Shown: positions 49,026 to 60,504 of the stretch, in pieces
Layout: the number at the start of each line of letters is the position of its first letter
How positions within the stretch are numbered: position 1 is the first letter of the stretch
From: Paraphysomonas bandaiensis
Lineage: Eukaryota; Chrysophyceae
NCBI GenBank assembly: GCA_965644295.1
Contig: CBFFRP010000374.1
Coordinates: 1-64,000 of the forward strand
Direction of reading: 5' to 3'
Length of the DNA: 64,000 nucleotides
The notes under the pieces: model-generated
The model's input: only the letters and a program-made list of their open reading frames with translations
Databases searched by the model: none
Told to the model about the DNA's origin: nothing
Position numbers and translations under genes: made by a program

Positions 49026-51055
49026 ATCTTAATGAACTATAACTAATAGATTCAAACTAATTGCATAACAATCTCCAACCACACTCTCTCATCAATCAAT
49101 TAAAAACTTATGCATGATATCGTCTTCATTACTATTATTTCGTTCTATTGAATGCATGATATTTTCATGGTTACTGACAGTCAGCTTCAGTCGTCACTCA
49201 AGCAAGCTAATAACATATCCATGTTAACCAATCAAAAGTATTTAAATTATTTTGATTTGTTATTATTATTCCCATTGAAAAAATACACCAATAAAATCAG
49301 TGTTTTCTATTTATCTAAGTATCTATTGGTTGACTGTGCCGTTGAGACATATGTTTGGTTGGCTTGCAATGGTTGGTGCATTGAGTGACAAGAATGCAAT
49401 GAAGCGAACTCATTCATAACAATGATATTATATTCCATATGAATCGCAGGGGCCCTCCTCGTTGATATTCGTAATCCAATGCATCTTATAGGTGACAGGC
49501 AAGCATTGAACAGCTAGATGTTATACCACTACCAGTGGATGCCTCTTCAAGATGTGCAGTCGTATGGAAAGACTTGTTGATGGACAGACTCATTACAACA
49601 ATGAAATTGAATAAATAGATATTGGAATATTTGTTTTTTCTTGATATCGCTGGATGCATACTACGAAATCTCACGACCCTGTGCGATCTGTTGGTGTCAA
49701 CGCATTCTCTCAACAAAGTTATTCAATTTCTCTATGTTTCATTTATTACAATCAACTGCTTGAATTAGTAATCTGTATGTGTTACAGTATAAGAGGAGTG
49801 GAGTAAGATCATTACGCCTGGAGTCGACGCTCTGAATGGAAAGGAATTTAGTACAGCCTTTAGGATGAGTACCGAATCAACGATTAAAGTGTTCCAGTAC
49901 TTAGTATTTCCAACACATGTCAATATTTTTAAATACTCTCGTAACAGTGAATGTACCTCTACCTTCTCTTGCGTTTATATAATTTGAGCATGCAAAACCT
50001 ACAAGACAAGACTGGTTAGAATTTTTAATATTTATAATGTATTAGTTGTATAGATGGTACACGAAACTGTTGAAATTTATTAAGTAAAAAGTGCAGTATA
50101 TTTTCTGTGAGTTCATCAAAGTGTCTGAAAACAAGAAAAATAATTCCAATAAGTGCGTATTGATGTCATGCTCCTGAATATCTAGTAGTGAATGTGTTAT
50201 TATTAGCAATAAGAGTTTAAGAGTAAGAACTACTTTAGCATTGCAATTTAATTAACTAGTGCTTAACTCTGATATCCTACTATTTAACAATACGAAAACT
50301 GCTTGTGCGTCACCGCATGCACCAAAGTGCAACCACATTCGCTCTATCGCTCAAAGCCAGCGCAGTGAGCACGCAGAATGGTGATATACCTGACTTCTGC
50401 TAACTTTATGATTTTTGAGTTCTTAAGAGGTGAACAGCCCGAATGATTGGCTTCAGCAGTCAGCAGGAAGCCCAATACCCCAGATGCCCTTGAAGTGGGC
50501 TCATTCCTGGATGCTTGACTTCCGTTGGCAGCAGGCAGCCTAATACCGCGGTTACTATTCACCTGGGCCTAGTCCCGGATGCATCTTTATATGTTAAGGC
50601 CCAAAGACGTCTACACAAGGCAGTGACACTTATTACTGTCCCTTTGTACCACACAAGCAGTTGGCTATGAGTGGGCAGCAATATATGCGGTTCACGTTAG
50701 TTTACCGGAGAAATATCTCCGGTACTTATCCCCCAGAACACCATCAAAAGGTGCGAGTCCGACTGTGTTGAGAGCTGGATTGTTTGTATATTTTTTCGTG
50801 GTATTGTTATCAAATGTCTAAGTGCGTAGTACATGGTCTAGACTTTAAAAACTTAGGATATTCGAACTACTATGACCATTCAAATGTCAAGAACTGATAC
50901 AATAAAAGCTATTTGTAATATCATAAATCTAAAAACTAATTATATATTAACAAGAAAGTCATTCAATATCACGTTGATCACGGCACCTTTATTTCTGATA
51001 TATAAATACATGAGAAAGTGTAACACATATACAAAACAATAGGAATACGGTTCAG
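49026..51055. other. Intergenic region with dispersed repeat copy B
   Basis: Apart from the repeat at 50188-50765 I see no supported gene. The frames at 49152-49388 and 49486-49716 are short and unrecognised. Confidence 0.4.
50188..50765. repeat. Dispersed repeat family, copy B
   Basis: Homologous to 44584-45321. It contains a partial internal tandem duplication (GGCAGCAGGCAGCC-type unit, about 50445-50580) and the conserved CCGGAGA/TCTCCGG hairpin near its end. Confidence 0.85.
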
Positions 51056-54000
51056 CTAGATGGTAGATTGGCCATCACTAATATTAGATTTAAATTTGTT
51101 CACTCGCATAACAATATGCTCCATGATGTCAGCTTTGGTAATGTCTTCATAGGTAATAGTGCCGGTTCCATTTGTGTCAATGTCGTAGAACTGTTGATTT
51201 ATAATACAAACAAGTTCAGGATTGAGAACACCAATGCGAACCAGCATCAAAATAATGAACTCCTTGGTGTCTAGACTGCCATCTCCATCTACAGAATAAA
51301 CATAGAGGTGAATTCTACAGTGTTTATTCAATCGACAAAGTCAACCATGTCCAAATATGAACACTATAAATTTCTAGCTGCTTATAAAGGTCGTCTCACC
51401 TTCCATGCCAAATGAACGCATCATGCAAAGTTCTTCTTCAGTTATTGGAGCCAGCATTTCCTGATTCGAGATATCATTTACTTTTCTCGCCACAGCTGCA
51501 GTAGCCGTAATTCCAAAGACAACCGCCTGTAAATACGTATATCATTACACGGGCACTACTCAATGTATTAAACAGACTATGCTAAACAGAAACTATATTC
51601 CCATGCAACGCACTTTGTTTAGAGTCATGCAAGTATAACTCACCATTAATGGAATACCAATTGTCATATATACAGCCACCAATGCATAAGATAAATTGCT
51701 TGCATTGTCAGGAATAGACTTCAGGCCTGACGTTGACAACGTTGTTAGAACAAACATTGCACTTTCCAGTACGCTCCATTTGATAACTAAGCATGCCCAC
51801 GTCACACCGATGACAACCCATATCGAGAATAATATATAAATTCGGAGCTTTGGCATATAGTACACTAGTCCTGCAGCGATGTCGTCCCATATACCCTCTG
51901 TGAGGAACGCTTTCTCGAGATTTTCTCGTTTCAACGCCTCCATAAACCTGTAATGCAATACAAATTAGCGTGCTATGAAATAAGACCCTTCAGTGCAAAT
52001 ATCATTAACGAACATCCCATATTTCACACAGCATACACACTGGTACAGACGTCATGTACCCACCAGTCATTCTTCAAATCAGAAAATAGCATCGCACAAA
52101 ATGCCATGATCACGGCAGTGGCAACGCTTCCGACTAACAAGTGGAATATCGAGTATGCGTGGGTATATGCCGCTTTGTGCACATCCATCCAGAATATGCT
52201 GAATCCGATGCTCACACTCAAATAAAAGCCCTTAGAAAATGATACGTGTTCAGTGAACGCATAAAACATAGTGCCCGCGATGATCCAAACGCACCTATAA
52301 ATTAAGAAGATGAAATAAAACAAATCACAAGCACAATGAGAGCATAAGCTACCATATATATCGAAAAATGTGAAAGCGACAGCAATGAATGCGTACGCAC
52401 ACTTTATACATGGGGTATGAGTGTTGTGCGTCGCACTTACCATGCACAGAATGCCTGAAAGTAGTGATCATATAAGAAAGCGTCCCGTATACTCTGAAGA
52501 ACCATGGCGCAAATCGACTTATCTGGCGGAAATCCGCGCCGAAATGACTGAACTAATATATTCTTTACTGTCATACGCCTTATGCTTTTCGCATTACGAG
52601 AGTGGAACTCGACTGATAAGCGCCGCTGTCGTTTGGCTGCATTTGCGACATCGTGAATGTCGATACGATTTACACTCTCACGACGTTTCCCGTGTTGGGT
52701 ATTTGTAGTTATACCAATATGGTTAACGCTCCCTCGACGTTTCCCTGGCTGTTGTTGAGTATCTATAGAAGAATTAACCTCACCCTCGGGGCGATGAATC
52801 ATACGGTCAGGCACAGTGCCAGACTCAGACGTTTGCTTTACAACCGCTTTAGATTCATGGGCAGATGTCTTTCCTTCAATAGGTAAACTACACTGCACAC
52901 CTTCCACTGCAGGGTGATCAGAAATACTTCTTGCTGATTTACAATCAGGTATTTCTTTTGCAGTGCCCCCATTCAAATGCTTGGGCATACTCTCCACTGC
53001 AGGCACACTCTGGACCTTAACGGAGACTTGATGTGAACAATTATTCTGCTCAGAGACTACGACATGGCTATACGAGCTAGTCGCGCAATCATTGGTTTCC
53101 GAAGCTACACTATCTATACTTGACTCTCGTCTTTTGATGATTGCTGGCAGCAAAGGTCGCTCCGGTGCATGTGATATGTTGTCTGTAGACGAGAACTGAC
53201 GGACTATAGTGCATTGCAACGCTTTAGCTAACGGTGAAAGTTGAATGGGAGCCTTACTACCACAGTAAGTGGAATCCATATCCCAATTTTCATCATACTC
53301 GTTGGACCCACTTTTCGCATCAAAGTCAATTGAGTTACATTTATTTAATACAGACGCCTGTGAAGGAATACTCAAATCACTTGATGGTGGGTCATTTGTA
53401 GTGTTTTGCAGAATTTCCATTGACACGTCAACCCTTTCATTCCCAGAAGGTATTTCGTCGTGTCCTGTGTCATCATAATCATTTCCTATGCTTCCCGACT
53501 CAACATCATTTTCTATAGCATTAGTCTCAAAGAAAAAGGAATGTTGGTCGTGAGGAGTTGAGTCAGCAGGGCTCAAAGGTATATTAGACATGCTCTGTTG
53601 AGAGTTAACAGAATAATCAGAGCTCTGCTGGACACAATACACTCGACCTCGACCGTTTGAGCTCTTCTTCGTGCTAGCACGGCGCTGACTGCGAGGCCTT
53701 GAAACAGACAGAGATACAGCTCTGTGCAACGCTTGAGCTCCAGTTGAAGATGCTAGTAGTAGTTTTTGTACTGCACTGGTAAACCGCTGCTTGACATTCG
53801 CCTTCTTGCCTCCGAATAACAGTTCTGAGTAATCTATGCCACCCTCTCCCTTAATATCTAATTCATGGAACCTCTGCTTTAGCTTCCCTATTACTTGTGG
53901 AGGAACAGCACCTATTCTAACTACAATTAATATAACGTACTCTTTAGCGTCTATACTGCCATCTCCGTCGTCAATACCAAACTGCTTCATGAATCGAATC

Positions 54001-55182
54001 TCAGAAGGAGTAATTTTCGCCATGATTTTTCGGAACATTTCCAGTTCATCAGATGCAAACATAAGTCGAGACGCTACCAGGCCGAGCGCCACAGCCATAA
54101 GAGGCATACCAATATTTCCATAAAACGCTACCACAACATACTGCGAGGATGGGGATGAATGAGGTATTGTGGAATAACCACTTCCTGATAATAACAGTAT
54201 TAGAAAAGACAAGAAGTAGAGTTATCAAATAGTGAATCATGCTACGGTCGTGACACCAACCTGTAAGTGTCGACACAGTGAAATCCAGCGCATTCCACAC
54301 AGTCCACCCATCCACACTGCAAGAAAACCATACTACACCGAGAATCCACCATACTAAAAATAGAAGTATGGCTTTGTGTTGGGGAGCGTAAAACGCTACA
54401 TAACTGTATATCATATCAACTATATTTTGATTTTTTGTAGAGGCGGCTAGTTCTTTCTGCCGTCGAATATTGACCATCCAATTTTCCCTCCGCGCGGCTA
54501 ATTGTTCTGCAATAAATACAACTATCATTACTAGAAAGAATACCCCAATAGAAGCATGTAGTGAAGTGAAGATCTTGCTTAGCGGCGTACTGTATGGCGG
54601 AGGGTAGTGTGGATCAATTGGCCATGCAATAGACCATCCAACATTCACACTCATATAGTACCCATAAGACCATCCGTATTGATCATGTAGTGCATAGAAA
54701 ATAGTCCCTGACACTATCCACACTACCCTGTAGAGCAATGTACGTTATACAAAGAAGGATAGATATCACTAACATAGAGAAAACACAACTTTTTAAATCA
54801 CAATACAAACTAACATACATATCGCAATACGTAGTGTACTCTTCTCTTACCAGGCTCCAATGGCACATGTCACTCGGGTATTTATGGATAACGCGCGATT
54901 TTTCTGAAAGTTTTGAAGCTCCAGCATCTGTGCAGTGCTCAGTATATTTCCGGTTCCTTTCTTACGGGATGCTATTCGTGCCTTTGTACGAGCAGTAAGT
55001 TCCTTTGATTGAGTTACTAACAACCCAGAACTAAACGTTTGAGATGTATGTAACATAATTCGTCGGGATGTTATCCGATCTGGTTCATATATTACTAACC
55101 CATCCTCTGCATCCTCCCCGTCACTTAATATATACTCAGACTCGTCACATAATTCATTTGAAAACATCTCTACATCACCCAT
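51056..55182 (-). CDS. Tandemly duplicated two-pore EF-hand channel
   Basis: Exons are 54851-55182, 54261-54727, 52441-54184, 52064-52294, 51644-51947, 51400-51526 and 51056-51288. The total is 3438 nt (1145 residues), all phases consistent. The protein is two copies of a TPK/K2P-like unit. Each has an outer helix (GTIFYA / GTMFYA), a first pore loop (SVNVGWS 137-143; SVSIGFS 874-880), a second pore loop (LTGSGYS 265-271; LSTSGLKS 995-1002) and a canonical EF-hand (DDGDGSIDAKEY; EDGDGSLDTKEF) plus a weaker one. The intron before each WxVWIxxG helix sits at the same codon position, showing gene-internal duplication. None of the four loops has the potassium signature GYGD, so selectivity is open. 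A long Ser-rich linker joins the halves. Confidence 0.8.
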
Positions 55183-55776
55183 TATGGATATTTAATATTC
55201 TATACAGTCATTGGAATAAACTCTGACTCAAATGTATGTGTATAAGTGTATTTATCATATACAGAGTGTGTTATGGATATAAACCACTAGCACAGTAGCA
55301 CGAGATCATTATACTGTTCTGATAAGGTAATATACAGTGAGATGATAGTAAGAAACTGTCCGTATCTCATTCAATAGATAGATGAAGTAATAGAAGGGGT
55401 GTTGATATGTATGTATAGCTCAACAGCAGAACATGTAGCTCTATGTATGTATATATGGAGACACGGACCTAATCTTGTTCAATACAGAGTGTATATGTGC
55501 GCAACGAATCGTACGTTTATATATACGCACTACTAGTATAGGGAGATCCTCTTGTAGCCCGTACTTTTTGGTGTACGTCATTCTTTTCTATACTTCAATA
55601 CTTTGTATGTGTCAATATACAACATGTCGTACACCTATACACTGTGTACCTGTGTACATGTACATAGGTACTGTATATCTCTAACAGGACTTGGAATACA
55701 CGAGTACACTAATAGATATGATGAGGACATCTCGCTCATATATACATACATCCATCTATTAATAATCCATAACTAA
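55183..55776. promoter_or_regulatory. Bidirectional upstream region, channel and SIR2 genes
   Basis: About 0.6 kb separates the start codons of two head-to-head genes. It is rich in TGTATAT/TATATAC words and has no recognisable gene, so it presumably carries both promoters. Confidence 0.4.
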
Positions 55777-58700
55777 ATGGAGGGTAATACACTTGACCCT
55801 GTATTGGATATGAGTGACTCATGTGTCTCAGCATCTCACAGTCCACACAACATGTGTTTTAAAGTCAAATGGAGTCTGTCTCACTCCCATCAAGATCTCA
55901 TCACTACATACGATAAGATCTCTATACACCCCCCTACTACCACACCTTCCTCTTCATTAATATATCAATATAATCGTCAGAATTTATTAAACGATAGCTG
56001 TATAATTACATATGACTCTCTGTGTGATATAGAGATGGGTGTCGCCTACACGGTATGTTATACATCTGCCCCGAGTGGTCATATATTAGCACAAGCTACT
56101 GTAACTACCATATCATATGAACAAGAAATACAGAATCTTCCAGGAAGATTACAAGTAGAATATGATTCCAAAGACAATCATGTATTGATATATTTCGACT
56201 TGTCTGCTGTTCCAAATTTTTCACCGAGTTCGTCAGACTCTTTACACATATGTCGAGAGAAAGATAGCTCCTTCCATTTTCAGGCTCGTATATCTGCGAC
56301 GGGTGAAGTTAAAGGTAAAACTTATTTTCATGTTAATACTGAACTTAAAAATGGCGTAAACTACAATGTCCGATATTTATTCGATGATAATAATATAGTC
56401 GGAGTTAGTAACGTTTTCCAGTGTTCTGGATTATTTTGCCACTCGAGCTGTGAGGAGTGTATATTAACAGCAAATTTCGATCCTGAAACTTGTTCAGTGG
56501 ATGCTACTTGGGAGTTCCCGCAGCCTACTTCTATAACTGTTTCGAACACACAGTTTTTATATTTATATAGGACAGAGGAGACCAGTGTGGATGTTGATTT
56601 GCAGCAATATCACTATATATCTATCCAGACATCTGGTAAATATAAAGGAAGCGTACGAATAGCAGTTCAAGGTGCAGTAAGTAATAATGAAACTTATACG
56701 CTGCGATATGTCGACACCACCTCGTGGACGAGCTATGGATCAGTGACTTTTACTGCACGGGATGTATCAACAAGTCATAGCGACGTGAGCCAGCTTTCGG
56801 CGGCCATGGTGTATAATTCAGGAGCATTCATGAGATATATGACACAGGAAGCCGAAGAGATTAATGATGCACCATACAACCCTATTTTGAGTGTTGATGT
56901 TGACAAAGACTACTCTGTGGCGCAGTTTTTGGAGGAATACCATGCAGCATCTCTCCCAAATTCATCTGAGAAGTTCACTGAAGGTTTTGCACCTCTCTCT
57001 GCAGAAGACCTTCAACAATCACTCTACATTCATCTAGACAAATCCCCTGGTGTAATATACGCAGGTGCGGGTTGCTCCATGGATGCACCGTCGTGTTCGC
57101 CGTCTTGGTGGAGGTTAATGGCAGAGCTTGTGCGAGCAGTGTTCAGTACTGCCCCTGAAGAACACCGCCCTCGTCAATATACGGAGAGTGATGTTTCACG
57201 TCAACCCGAAGAAATTATGGAGTCATTTTATTATATACTCGGAGAGAAGCTACTGACATTGTTTCGAGCTCTGGAATATGGTCGTCCGAATGCCAATCAC
57301 GTTGCGATGGCCAAACTTGCTAAAGCAGGAAAAATTAAGGCTATCTTTACAACAAACTTTGATTTATTCATTGAGCGTGCTTTGAAAGAAGAAAGTGTTG
57401 ACTTTAAAGCTGTAGTCACCAATGAGGAATTTGAAGAGTATCTATATATGTTAAAATCTGGCACAGCTCCAGTGGCAGTGCTGAAAATACACGGCACAGT
57501 GGACAGACCGGAAACTATCGTGGCTGTGGCAAGCCACTATAAAATGGACAAAGGATTTTCCGGTACGAAAGCCGAAGTTTTACTAGATCTGGTTCAACAG
57601 TTTCCAGTATTGTTTATCGGATATTCGGGGTGGGATTTTGTACATAAAAACTACCAAGACTTTTGGTCCCGTGTGCAGACCAACGGCTGTAGAGGTCTCT
57701 TTTGGCTGAAGTTGTTGGGGTTTTCTGGGGGGCCTGATTTAGGTAGGGTTGTAGGGCGCCATGTGGGCACTAAACTTCATATTGGAGCTGGTCGGTTACC
57801 TGATTTTTATAAGGATATCTTGAATCGGTATGTGGAGGATACGGAGAGCTGTTTCCTGGGAAAGGCAGCCCGGGTAGATGCCACTCTAGAGTTAAATACA
57901 GTGAATGCATTACGGTTTGAATTTATGCTCCAGTGGGTGCAAAATATTCATCCCACCACGTTATTATCCTTGGTTATGATTGAAGGACATCGACTTAATG
58001 AGATCATGCAGAAATCTGCGGAGAGATTAAAGCGACATGCTGGAAGTCAAGAGGTAGCGGAAAGCACATCAGACATGATGGCGGTCTACATGCAGTTAGC
58101 ACTGGATCTTCAAAGTGGTATAATTACTGAAGAAGAATACAACGACCGCGTCAACGTTCAAACAATGAAAACAACTTTTCAGTATGTTGCACTAGATAAA
58201 GAGAAAAAGGAGCAAGTAATGCTCCTCTGTAGTCGAGCTTGTCGTTCTCACTCGTTACTGAAAGACAACTCTACCAACCAAAGTATGCTTGGGTCATTAA
58301 TAATGTCAATATCTCATTCTCTACCCGAGACTGCTAGCCCTCAGGAGTACATTGATACAGCACTGCGATTTCTACAGAAAGTTGAGCGATACAAATCAAG
58401 TCCAGCAGCCAGAGACAAGATCGTAGCGGATACACTCTTGTACTGCTCCTCTATGCTGGCGGGATCAGTGGACAATCAACAAAACGTAGATTCATGGATC
58501 ATTCAGTTGGCTGACAAAGCTATATTAGAAGAGTGGACTGACGATAAATTATCGACGGAGCGCGCAAATTTATGTAGCCGAATAACCCAGTTGACCTCAG
58601 GTACTCTGGATATAGAAGGAATTTTAGATACACAAATGCAGCTCTCGCTTAAAATCCCGGAATCGGAATTGAATATACTGTTAGAAAGCTGCACGGCGAT

Positions 58701-59604
58701 AGCACTGGGGTTAATTAGTCAGTCAGAGCAACGTGGTTTGGGATTTATGAGTCAAACTGGGTTTCAACAGAAAGTGATAGTGCCTCTGTCCATGGACTCT
58801 GACGCCACAATACCAGAATTTGTGTTCAAAGAATACGAAGACAACTACAACCAGACGCTGTCTGGTGTTTTAAATAGGTTGACACTCCTTCGTGACCAAG
58901 GGGCAATATCATCGACGGAGGGTGTTTTATCTCCTGCCGAGTTGTTGGCAGCTTTTGATATTTCAACGTTGCTGCTTTGGTATCCTGCTTGCAAGTATGT
59001 CACTGGGTATATAAACTCTCAAAATAAAGCTTTTAAAGGATTTTATCCCAAAGAAGCTCTGCCTAAATCCGTGTGCAATTACTTGCTTCCTCGTGCTTTG
59101 GCCGCGAAGTCCGTTGTCACAGATATTCGACTTGCGCAACCTCTTTTGTCCTTACTGAATGTGATTGGGGAATCACTTTCGAACATCGACCTAATTTACG
59201 ATGCTTCTGAGTCATCTCTTTTATTAACTCAAGGGAAGGTGACTGAGACAACACCACCACCGATTCCGGAGGCACTTGCGAATGCCTATCTGGAGCAAGG
59301 GGATTATGAAATGGCCTTCACATGGTACGAGAAGGCACTCGATGCTATTCGTACCTGTGTCCGTCGGGAGAAGGTGGATGCTATTGTGTTAAACGCATGT
59401 CTTGTGGCTGCTAAATATGGAAAAGTAGATACCGCCCTACGTTGGGCTTTTACAACAAGTCCGCTATTTGTTAACATACCCTCAGGATTGGGTATAGCGG
59501 GACCTGGTCGCTCTATACTACTTCAACAGATGAATGCGTGGATTACGGAGCTTGGGTTTGCCTCTATTAAAGAGGCGGAGGCTCATTTAATGTACGCCAA
59601 TTAA
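55777..59604 (+). CDS. SKICH-like/SIR2/TPR-like multidomain protein
   Basis: A single-exon gene of 1275 residues. Residues about 25-112, 124-217 and 227-328 are three related beta-sandwich repeats. Each ends in a Y.(V/L)RY......G.S..F-type strand pattern (YTVCYTSAPSG, YNVRYLFDDNNIVGVSNVF, YTLRYVDTTSW), matching SKICH domains of xenophagy receptors and inositol phosphatases. Residues about 425-690 form a SIR2-family NAD-binding domain: AGAGCSM (429-435), TTNFD (525-529), KIHGT (570-574) and FIGYSGWD (613-620). N527 and H572 are at the positions of the catalytic pair. The rest is helical and ends in TPR-like text (ALANAYLEQGDYEMAFTWYEKAL). Related SIR2 domains in bacterial antiphage systems and animal immunity degrade NAD+; an immune or stress role here is inference. 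Confidence 0.8.
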   Translation: MEGNTLDPVLDMSDSCVSASHSPHNMCFKVKWSLSHSHQDLITTYDKISIHPPTTTPSSSLIYQYNRQNLLNDSCIITYDSLCDIEMGVAYTVCYTSAPSGHILAQATVTTISYEQEIQNLPGRLQVEYDSKDNHVLIYFDLSAVPNFSPSSSDSLHICREKDSSFHFQARISATGEVKGKTYFHVNTELKNGVNYNVRYLFDDNNIVGVSNVFQCSGLFCHSSCEECILTANFDPETCSVDATWEFPQPTSITVSNTQFLYLYRTEETSVDVDLQQYHYISIQTSGKYKGSVRIAVQGAVSNNETYTLRYVDTTSWTSYGSVTFTARDVSTSHSDVSQLSAAMVYNSGAFMRYMTQEAEEINDAPYNPILSVDVDKDYSVAQFLEEYHAASLPNSSEKFTEGFAPLSAEDLQQSLYIHLDKSPGVIYAGAGCSMDAPSCSPSWWRLMAELVRAVFSTAPEEHRPRQYTESDVSRQPEEIMESFYYILGEKLLTLFRALEYGRPNANHVAMAKLAKAGKIKAIFTTNFDLFIERALKEESVDFKAVVTNEEFEEYLYMLKSGTAPVAVLKIHGTVDRPETIVAVASHYKMDKGFSGTKAEVLLDLVQQFPVLFIGYSGWDFVHKNYQDFWSRVQTNGCRGLFWLKLLGFSGGPDLGRVVGRHVGTKLHIGAGRLPDFYKDILNRYVEDTESCFLGKAARVDATLELNTVNALRFEFMLQWVQNIHPTTLLSLVMIEGHRLNEIMQKSAERLKRHAGSQEVAESTSDMMAVYMQLALDLQSGIITEEEYNDRVNVQTMKTTFQYVALDKEKKEQVMLLCSRACRSHSLLKDNSTNQSMLGSLIMSISHSLPETASPQEYIDTALRFLQKVERYKSSPAARDKIVADTLLYCSSMLAGSVDNQQNVDSWIIQLADKAILEEWTDDKLSTERANLCSRITQLTSGTLDIEGILDTQMQLSLKIPESELNILLESCTAIALGLISQSEQRGLGFMSQTGFQQKVIVPLSMDSDATIPEFVFKEYEDNYNQTLSGVLNRLTLLRDQGAISSTEGVLSPAELLAAFDISTLLLWYPACKYVTGYINSQNKAFKGFYPKEALPKSVCNYLLPRALAAKSVVTDIRLAQPLLSLLNVIGESLSNIDLIYDASESSLLLTQGKVTETTPPPIPEALANAYLEQGDYEMAFTWYEKALDAIRTCVRREKVDAIVLNACLVAAKYGKVDTALRWAFTTSPLFVNIPSGLGIAGPGRSILLQQMNAWITELGFASIKEAEAHLMYAN

Positions 59605-59978
59605 ATGAGTTATTATTATTATTAGTATTATATTACATATTACTTAACTATTAGACCGAACCCTCTTTAGGCAAATATGCTTCATCTTTTCACTCTTTAG
59701 TACGTTTAATTTGAAAAATCAATGTGTTACATATTTTATAAGAATGTATAGGAGAGCGACCCATACTTTTTTTCTAACAAGTAAGCTAACTCTGATCTTA
59801 GTTGCAAAGTACTTTGTACACTATGAGCACATATATTCTTGTTAATGATATACAAATTAGTGACAAAACCCGATTTCTTTCTGAATTCACTTAGGACAAG
59901 CACAGAATTAGGATTCAACTTTATATAAGATATTGTGTATAATAGTATTATATACTATGTAAAATGTGAAAGAAAAAT
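59605..59978. other. Intergenic, 3' flank of the SIR2 gene
   Basis: AT-rich. The last bases before the LTR (AAAAT) could be one copy of its target duplication; the partner is outside the window. Confidence 0.4.
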
Positions 59979-60379
59979 TGTTGAGGTATCAGAATTAATT
60001 ACATGAAAGAATGATCATACCAATACTCTGCCAGTTAACTGTACCCATGTTACTCTCCAGAAATAAAATTTCTGACTATAAGTCGATAACAGAAGTTGAC
60101 ATTATTTGCTAAGGTTTTCTATTCTCAACTGATAAGATGAAATTATAAACATTACATGATAAAGAACCTAAGTTGTGTTCGATGTGTTCAACACCATTCA
60201 TTTACTACTATAGTGTACAAACCACCCACTCAGTGATCGTATCCTGTATAGTCATCCACTTCTACTTCAGTTTCATACTACATAATATAATGTACTAATT
60301 ACATATATATCTTTCGATCCTTGCATCTCACATAATACTGCACTCAATTGCAAGTATATAGAATCTTCAGATCTCAACA
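59979..60379 (-). repeat. 3' LTR of copia element 2
   Basis: A 401-bp LTR bounded by the inverted heptamers TGTTGAG (59979-59985) and CTCAACA (60373-60379). It is followed on the pol side by the polypurine tract, read as TTGAGGGGGAG on the minus strand. This is the standard Ty1/copia arrangement and gives the element's orientation. The matching 5' LTR is beyond the window end. Confidence 0.92.
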
Positions 60380-60504
60380 CTCCCCCTCAATTGAGTGTTG
60401 TACTTATGACGCCTCCCAGCTATTGAATGCCTGAGATAAAAAAATTCTTGACAGTAAAATAGACTCATCTCTAAGTCTAAACCTCTGTCTAAAAAACTCA
60501 GTAC

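Noticed and set aside
50344-50562. Minus-strand frame inside the dispersed repeat
   Set aside because: It lies wholly in repeat copy B and is not preserved as a frame in copy A.
50750-50765. tRNA B-box-like sequence GGTGCGAGTCC
   Set aside because: No acceptor stem or anticodon arm could be folded around it, so no tRNA is called; kept only as a hint of SINE origin.
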